From Akanthomyces muscarius (Eukaryota; Ascomycota; Sordariomycetes; Hypocreales; Cordycipitaceae): a DNA stretch of 64,000 bases. The notes beneath the pieces were generated by a model. That model did not search any database. It saw only the letters and a list, made by a program, of their open reading frames with translations, and had not been told where the DNA came from. The position numbers were made by a program, and so were the translations under genes. Location of the stretch: contig NC_079243.1 in assembly GCF_028009165.1 (NCBI RefSeq), positions 2,666,001 through 2,730,000 on the forward strand. The letters are read 5' to 3'. Below, one piece after another: positions 57,687 through 64,000 of this stretch; position 1 is the stretch's first letter, and the number at the start of each line of letters is the position of its first letter.

Positions 57687-58463
57687 TTAGCCCTTGCTTT
57701 GAGTGTTGAGGAGCAGCGCGACGATGAGCCTGTAATCAAGTCAGCATGTGATACACAGAGAATTGCGTGTTAAGTACCCGTAAAGCCCAAGAACTTCTCC
57801 GAAAATCAAAATCAGCACCATGCCGACAAATACCCTCGACTGTTCCATATAAGCTCGGACGCCGGCTTCACCGACGACACCGATGCAATAGCCCGCGGCT
57901 AGACCTGTCATTCCCACAGCTATACCGCAACCTAGGTGTAGGAATCCGCTAATAAACGTCAGTGCATGTTCACGAGCTACTTTCGTGCACTATGCCGCAC
58001 GTGAGGCGACACTTACGCAAACAAACTGTAGCTTCCCACAGACGGCGGTGTTAAGTCTTCCGCTATCAGGACCGAGATAACCAGAGAGTAAACAGCTATG
58101 ATACCTGACATGACGACAGGAATGAGACACTTGAAAAGTTAGCGGCTCAAGTCACGGAGGGAGAAGACAGTGCCAGCTGCAACATACCTTCATGATCAGG
58201 TCAGGACGAAAGGTGCCCACGCCGGCGATGCCAATGCCAGATTTCGCAGTTCCATATGCGGCGCCGATTGCTATAGAATATCAGCCACAAATCTCTATAA
58301 TTTCCTTTCGTCGGGTCGGGAAGATCGCTCGTACATCCAAAGACCATTGCCGCAGCAATGCCACCCTAGGCAAACGTGTCAGAAGCGTACAGGAACGAGT
58401 TCTTATCTGGATTCTTACCATGCCAATGAAGGGCGCGAACTTCGGCGCAACCTCTGAATCCAT
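57687..58463 (-). CDS. VMA3: V-type proton ATPase proteolipid subunit c
   Basis: Six exons, 58463..58419, 58365..58335, 58270..58188, 58129..58017, 57948..57778 and 57729..57687, encode 161 residues, the exact family size. Introns are 53, 64, 58, 68 and 48 nt, all GT-AG. Four helices form the rotor ring that carries protons across vacuolar and Golgi-derived membranes: [35 protein letters not shown] / [42 protein letters not shown], then [20 protein letters not shown] with the proton-binding Glu. The RPDLIMK and [10 protein letters not shown] motifs place it with subunit c (Vma3) rather than c' (Vma11). Several residues differ from what I expect for a fungal Vma3 (Cys in helix 3, [11 protein letters not shown] for GDAGVRxYMQQ), so it may be a second copy. 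No single exon exceeds 57 codons, which hides it from ORF scans. Confidence 0.92.
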
Positions 58464-59334
58464 ATTGAGCGTTTGTATGCCAGATAGTACTCTAGGGTGT
58501 GTGCTTTGAAATGCTGCCCTCCGAAGTGTAAAGGGAGCTCTGTCCGTTGCCTGAGTAGCTGTCGCAACTGGAGCCTACCTACGCCAAGCGCCTGTCTGCA
58601 TTCACGTGACTAGCGGCAATAGATGAGGAAGCAACTCCCGACCGGTCTCTTCTTTATTCTAGACTAGAAATTAAGTCTCACCAAATGAGTACGGAGAATG
58701 AACCAATATCTGCAATTTGCAACAATTCTTCTTTCATGTTCAGTTATCACCGAAGTACCTGGCCCGTCGTAGTCGCCTTCTGACCTAACTGGTCACCAGC
58801 CACTTCCACGCCACAGCTGCCGTGTGGCGTGTTTAACCCCTACGACGCGAGGATTGTCTAAGCCACATGAGAAGGCAATTGACAGTTCGCAACCAATCCC
58901 TCACAGCGTCTGCAAAGCTCAAGGCGCGACTCGCCCGTGACACACTGCAACCGCACGACGAGGGCGGAGAGACTTGTGGTCAGCTGCAAACCGGTACGCT
59001 TCGGGCCTACTCATCAATGCTACCGTCTTGACCTGTGCTCACTCTGCGGCCGCCCCCTCGACCGACACCCAACACGCAGAAACGGGTCTTCCGTAGCGTT
59101 CACAGCTCCCCAGGGACCACGAAAGCTGACCAGCGTCATCAGTTTGATTTGCGCAGAAGACAGTCGCTGTGTGACTACTATTGTCGGAGTTTTGACGAAG
59201 CCTGGCCTCGGCGTTGAAATTGCCTCGGAGATTCGTCTACCTGTGTGCCTCGGCTGCGCCCGAATCACCACAGCGGTACGTCGACAGTTCCCGCTCCACC
59301 ATGAGTTCTGTTGAATTCTGACACACATATAGCT
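58464..59334. promoter_or_regulatory. Divergent promoter of VMA3 and the Rho GEF, with leader intron
   Basis: 871 bp between start codons. A likely leader intron of the Rho GEF spans 59276..59332 (57 nt: GTACGT donor, CTGAC branch, ACATATAG acceptor two bases before the ATG). Inside it lies a six-codon uORF (59301-59321) with a strong start context, CCACCATGAG. Confidence 0.55.
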
Positions 59335-62300
59335 ATGGCGGACTATCCTTACGATTCACGACCACCTCCGCGGCCTCGAGGCTACCCGGATAACAATTCA
59401 CAGCGCGATGCAGCCTTTTCAAATATATTCGGGGCCGCGCCTCCACCGGGCAGATCGCAAACCATGACCTCATCTACAATGCCTCCGACGATGGATCAAG
59501 GAAGAGGGCCGGTGAATACTTCCCGCCCCCCCCCTCAGCAGCGACCGCCGCAAGGGTACTATGGGGATTATGAGCATCCGATCCCTGCCGGCAGCCGCAT
59601 CTCGGAAGGTAACATGCCCGCCGGCTATTACCAAGGGCAACGGTCTACTTCTGGCGGCCAGTATCCCCCAAATCAATACATGCCCCAGGGGCGGCGCCAG
59701 CACCCAAACTCGGGCGGTCCTATACCACCAAGGATGGAATCTAGAGGAGGCGTTCCGCCCCAAGCGGCTGGCGCCAGGCATCCCGGGCATAGGATGTATC
59801 AGATACCACCCGGAGCGGCCATGAATACCGACCCCTATCGATCGCAATCCCTCGCCTCAACCGCCCGACCTCAGATGTATCCACAGTCACAGCATGCATA
59901 TCAACAGTCACCGGCGAACCAGTCTCGCCAGGCCCCCTATTCGCAGCAGTATTCTGCAAGAACCACTGCGCAGGGGCGCGTTGTACCCGAGAGACACGAG
60001 GATCGATCCATGTCAATGACCGGCCCATATCGTATGCAAGATAGGGACGCCCATCAAACGATGAGTGGCCGCGTCATTCCCAACCGACGAACGCCATCGG
60101 ATTTACAGACCGCAAACGGATATGTGCCGCACGGTGGCGCATATACAAACTCGCCCATTGTTCAAGGTAGAACCACGAGCATGGTTTCTTCAACAAGCAC
60201 CTACGAACATTCTCGAACTATGTCTATGGCATCTAGTATTGCGCCGACGATTACACCTTCAGAGTCGGATAGTGCGACGCTTGTGCAACGACCGTCTCGA
60301 AGTAAATCTGTCGAGAGCGAGCGCCCCCAAACGGCAACAAAAATACGCCCCCCTCTTGTTTATCCGGCATTACTGTCTCGAGTGGCTGAGTGCTTTAGAA
60401 CAAAGATCTACGTCGGAGACCGCACGAAGAACGAACTCACGTATAAAAATGCTTTCAGTGGCTCCGAGGCTGTCGATGTTCTTTCGTATATCATCAGGAC
60501 AACCGATAGAAATCTTGCACTACTCCTTGGCCGTGCGTTGGATGCGCAGAAATTCTTCCACGATGTTACCTACGAGCATCGCCTGCGAGACTCGCAGTCC
60601 GAGATGTATCAGTTCAGAGAGACCCTGATGGATGAGCCCGAAGAGAAATCGTTCGTCAATGGCGTTTTTGTCTTGCTTTCCGAATGTTACTCGCCGACTT
60701 GCACGCGAGAGCAGCTCTGCTATTCGATCGCATGTCCTCGCAGACTGGAGCAAGTGTCACGACTGAATTTAAAGATCAATCCTGGACTCCGGAAGGATGA
60801 CGCAACAAACCTGCACGATGATGAAGCAGATCAAACGGATGAGCAAAAACTCTGGATCAACTCGGTACCGAAAGAGGTCGCGGATGCTGTCAGTGAGCGA
60901 GAGAAGAAAAGACAGGAAGTTATCTCCGAGATCTGCTATACGGAAAGAGACTTTGTCAAAGACCTGGAGTATTTGCGCGACTTCTGGATTCTTCCTCTTC
61001 GGTCAAAACAATCCCCCATCCCCCCTCAGCGTCGTGAGAAGGTCGTCAAAACAATATTCAGCAACATTATTGACCACCCTAGTATTCATACTGTTAGCTC
61101 GAGATTTGCTTCATCTCTTACTACTCGTCAAGGGAAGGATCCGATTGTTCATAGCATCGGCGATATCTTCTTGGAATTTGTACCTCAGTTTGAACCTTTC
61201 ATCTGGTACGGGTCCAAGCAGCTTGAGGGTAAATTTGGATACGAGAACGAACGCTCAGTGAACCCCCACTTTGCTAGTTTCGTTGATGAAATTGAAAGAA
61301 AGAGAGAATCTCGCAAGCTCGAACTCAATGGATATTTGACGAAGCCCACCACTCGATTGGCTCGGTACCCTCTGCTGCTTGAAAACGTTCTCAAGTACAC
61401 GGAGGATGACGATCCCGACAAGCAAGACATACCCAAAGTGCTCACCATGATCAGAGATCTCCTAGGCCGCGTAAACGCAGAATCCGGCAAGGCAGAGAAT
61501 CGCTTCAATCTGAGGCGCTTGCACGAATCGCTGCGCTTCAAACCTAACGAAAGGGTTGATCTTCGATTGACCGAGGAAGGACGCGAGCTGGTGTTCAAGA
61601 GCCAATTCAAAAAGTCGCCAACAGATCCGGCCGAGATCACCGCTTATCTTTTCGATCATGCCGTGTTGCTAGTTCGCATCAAGCAAAAGGGAAAGACAGA
61701 AGAAACCGTGGCATATAGGCGGCCGATACCTCTGGAGCTGCTTGCAATTCGAGAAATGGACGAGGTCATTCCTTTGCAGGGCTCTATAAAACGATCATCC
61801 TCGAGCCTTATTCCGTCTATCCGAACGACTACCTCCGATGCCAAGAAGGGCGAAGGCTGGCCTATCACGTTTCGCCATTTAGGAAAAGCAGGCTATGAGC
61901 AGACTCTTTATGCCTCCAATCAAGCGGGACGAAAGAAATGGCTCGAGTTTATCGACAATGCTCAGCAGCGTCTTCGCGCTCGCGCTGACTTTTTCAACAC
62001 CGCCTCAATCTCGAGCAACTTCTTTGGAGGCACTAACCAGGTGAACTGTGTCACGCCCTTTGGTAAGAGAATCTTGGTCTATGATGGTGGTACCCTTTTC
62101 ACTAACTTGCTACAGACGGTGGTAGGAAATTACTGTACGGCACTGACAATGGCATATATGTTTCGGATCGCAAGCTGAAAGAGCAAATACCAAGAAGAGT
62201 CCTCGAAACGCCCAGCGTCACGCAGATCGACATACTGGAGGAATATCAGCTACTCCTTGTCTTGTCAAATAAGACGCTACAGTCCTACGCCCTGTCAGCA

Positions 62301-63120
62301 CTAAACCCCGACGAGCCAGCCTTGGCCAAAAGACCGAAGAAGATACAGAACCACTGCAGCTTCTTCAAGACTGGTATCTGCTTAGGCAGGCATCTTGTTT
62401 GCTGCGTCAAGTCCACCGCGTTATCGACCACCATCAAGGTTTTTGAACCCAACGATGCGATGACGAAGGCGAAGAAACAAAAGGGACTTGGCAAGTTTAT
62501 CAGCAGTGGCCATGATGAACTTCGGCCCTTCAAAGAGTTTTACATCCCCACAGAATCTACGTCTGTTCACTTTCTCAAGTCGGTTCTCTGCGTGGCATGC
62601 GCAAGAGGATTTGAGGTTGTGTCCTTGCAAACACTCGAGACGCAATCGCTTCTTGATCAAGCTGATACTTCGCTCGATTTTGTTGCTCGGAGGGAAGGAG
62701 TGCGGCCGATTCACATAGAGCGACTGAATGGCGAGTTCTTACTGAATTACTCGGAATTCTCATTCTTTGTTAACCGCAATGGTTGGAGAGCCCGCCCGGA
62801 GTGGCGAATTGATTGGGAAGGAGCGCCTCAGAGTTTTGCGTTGAGCTATCCGTTCATTCTCGCTTTTGAACCCAACTTCATAGAATTGCGCAACATTGAA
62901 AATGGCACCGTCCACATCGTTCCGCACAAGAGTATCAGAATGTTGCACAGCAGCACCCATGAGGTATTTGGACGCCCCACTTCCTAACAATAGTCGAAGC
63001 TGACCGTTCTTTCAGATTTTATATGCATACGAGGATGAAAAGGGCGAAGATGTCGTGGAGGCAATTGACTTTTGGAAGAACAATAGACGCTCCGACGTTC
63101 CCGGCTCATCTTCACCTTGA
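59335..63120 (+). CDS. ROM2: Rho1 guanine-nucleotide exchange factor (Rom2/Rgf1 type)
   Basis: Three exons, 59335..62062, 62116..62963 and 63016..63120, encode about 1226 residues. Introns of 53 and 52 nt join VTPFD-GGRKLLYGTDNG and STHE-ILYAYEDEKG. The protein activates Rho1 in the cell-wall integrity pathway at the plasma membrane. Domains in order: disordered Pro/Gln/Ser-rich region (1-335); DEP-like domain (about 340-425, KNAFSGSEAVDVLSYIIR); DH/RhoGEF domain (about 525-715, RQEVISEICYTERDFVKDLEYL, LNGYLTKPTTRLARYPLLLENVLKYT); PH domain (about 740-880); CNH/citron domain (about 905-1200, LLYGTDNGIYVSD, ILEEYQLLLVLSNKTLQ, FLKSVLCVACARGFEVV). This order is diagnostic of Rom1/2 and Rgf proteins. 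The in-frame sequence upstream of the chosen ATG has no other ATG before a stop. Confidence 0.95.
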
Positions 63121-64000
63121 GTACGTGGGGCCTCTGTTTATCGTCTTCGGCAAACGAGCTGCAACACGACTCATCGGTCAAGTGATTATTTTGGAAGCGA
63201 AATTGAGCGAAGTATTATTTTGCACTTTTGATCATCGTAGGTGCTATGCATCCTTGGCGGCGGGTGATTTTCTTCTGGATGTCATTTTTAAAAAAATGCT
63301 GGCGGTGGAGCGCATATGAAGTGTATAGAAGGTCTTGAATGCAAGGGATGTAACTTTGTGATACTAAAAACAAGTTGCTCCGTCTAAGCTTTCTCACATA
63401 GGATTCGTGCTCGGGCTGTGATGAACTCAACAAGACGAAGACGTGAGAGGCTGAGCCATCGAGTTCATCAACGAAGTTGTATTTAATGAGAGCCCACCAA
63501 CCATCCCATCAAGTTACGCGTAAGCGACTGAGTTATTTTGGAAATGCTCGCTCCTCGGTTGCGGCTTGAGTCAATGCCCACAAGCATCAACAATTTGCTG
63601 ATTAGATATATTCAGGACAGCCCATCTTTGTTCGCGATGACGTCTACGAACATGGAGTGAATCTAAGTTGTCTTGTAGAACCTCTACCAAGGTAGGGGAG
63701 TGACACTGGTAGTCAGTCTTTGACGACCCTGCAGCCTTTTCAAGGCTGCAAGACGAAACGACTTGATGATTTGATATACCTGTGCAGAGAATATGCAAGT
63801 CAAGAAATTGGTTGAAGACAGCACCAAAACTTGGTCGTGAAGGCCTCAGGCCGCGCACCGAAGGAAATATCGACCGAAGCGTAGTTTCTGTACTCTTGTT
63901 GCCTGAAATTGGGTTGCTGAAATCTGAAGTTGACTCATTATACTTGTTGCTGACCTCCTCGGTGGTAGAATTGACCAACAATATCAGAGGATTCGTACTT
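63121..64000. other. Right-edge region, mostly without supported gene
   Basis: 3' flank of the Rho GEF, then sequence without a clear gene. A minus-strand frame stays open from the edge to 63571 and is listed separately with low confidence. Confidence 0.4.
63571..64000 (-). CDS. Possible 3' end of a gene running off the right edge
   Basis: A frame without stops runs from the window edge to a stop at 63571, about 143 codons. Composition is fairly protein-like (EEVSNKYNESTSDFSNP, VFNQFLDLHILCTG), but no domain is recognised and no splice site anchors it. It could be the last exon of a gene to the right or a chance frame. Confidence 0.22.
   Translation of the reverse strand, partial: STNPLILLVNSTTEEVSNKYNESTSDFSNPISGNKSTETTLRSIFPSVRGLRPSRPSFGAVFNQFLDLHILCTGISNHQVVSSCSLEKAAGSSKTDYQCHSPTLVEVLQDNLDSLHVRRRHREQRWAVLNISNQQIVDACGH

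Noticed and set aside
59301..59321. ATG with strong context as the true start of the Rho GEF
   Set aside because: The frame stops after six codons and lies inside a likely leader intron.

Overview
The window is nuclear DNA of a filamentous ascomycete (Pezizomycotina). A sordariomycete close to Hypocreales is likely, but that placement is inferred from protein style and not computed. Supporting signs are genes of one to six exons, introns of 48-173 nt with GT-AG borders and CTRAY-type branch sites, CT-rich leaders, and fungal proteins such as Cti6, Nse4, Vps34, a DUF1752/DUF3295 regulator and a Rom2-type Rho GEF. I support 24 protein genes plus one doubtful partial gene at the right edge. Exon borders were placed by hand so that frames join and family motifs are continuous.

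Layout, left part (1-16 kb): LanC-like protein (-), NmrA-like oxidoreductase (+), secreted Ser/Thr-rich mucin-like protein (+), DUF7728-like membrane protein (+), L-rhamnose mutarotase (+), a 3.4 kb gene-free stretch, then a large membrane protein with an EGF-like ectodomain (+). These genes face the cell surface or small-molecule metabolism.

Central part (16.8-44.5 kb): the leucine-catabolism pair mccB (-) and ivdA (+) diverges from one 456 bp intergenic region. It is followed by a mitochondrial-type SDR (+), the DUF1752/DUF3295 regulator (+), a 1360-residue low-complexity scaffold that may be an eisosome Seg-like protein (-), a conserved-looking unknown with a CxxC pair (-), the PHD-finger protein Cti6 (+), the mitochondrial GTPase Mtg1 (-), a Bor1-type anion transporter (+) and a small unknown (-).

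Right part (46-63 kb): mitochondrial enoyl reductase Etr1 (+) and PI3-kinase Vps34 (-) converge with 40 bp between stop codons. Then come a metallo-beta-lactamase-fold protein (-), a coiled-coil protein with one C-terminal membrane segment (-), Nse4 of the Smc5/6 complex (-), a small unknown (+), a six-exon V-ATPase proteolipid gene (-) and a Rho1 GEF (+).

At least five products carry likely mitochondrial presequences (MccB, IvdA, the SDR, Etr1 and one start of the beta-lactamase-fold protein). MccB and IvdA are two sequential steps of leucine breakdown, the only clear pathway link. No phage, CRISPR, secondary-metabolite cluster or intact transposon was seen. The most unusual items are a GC-AG intron and an in-frame 51-nt intron in VPS34, a divergent V-ATPase proteolipid copy, a start choice that could direct one enzyme to mitochondria or cytosol, a leader intron hiding a short uORF before the Rho GEF, and islands of TAGGTACCTA-type repeats upstream of two genes.
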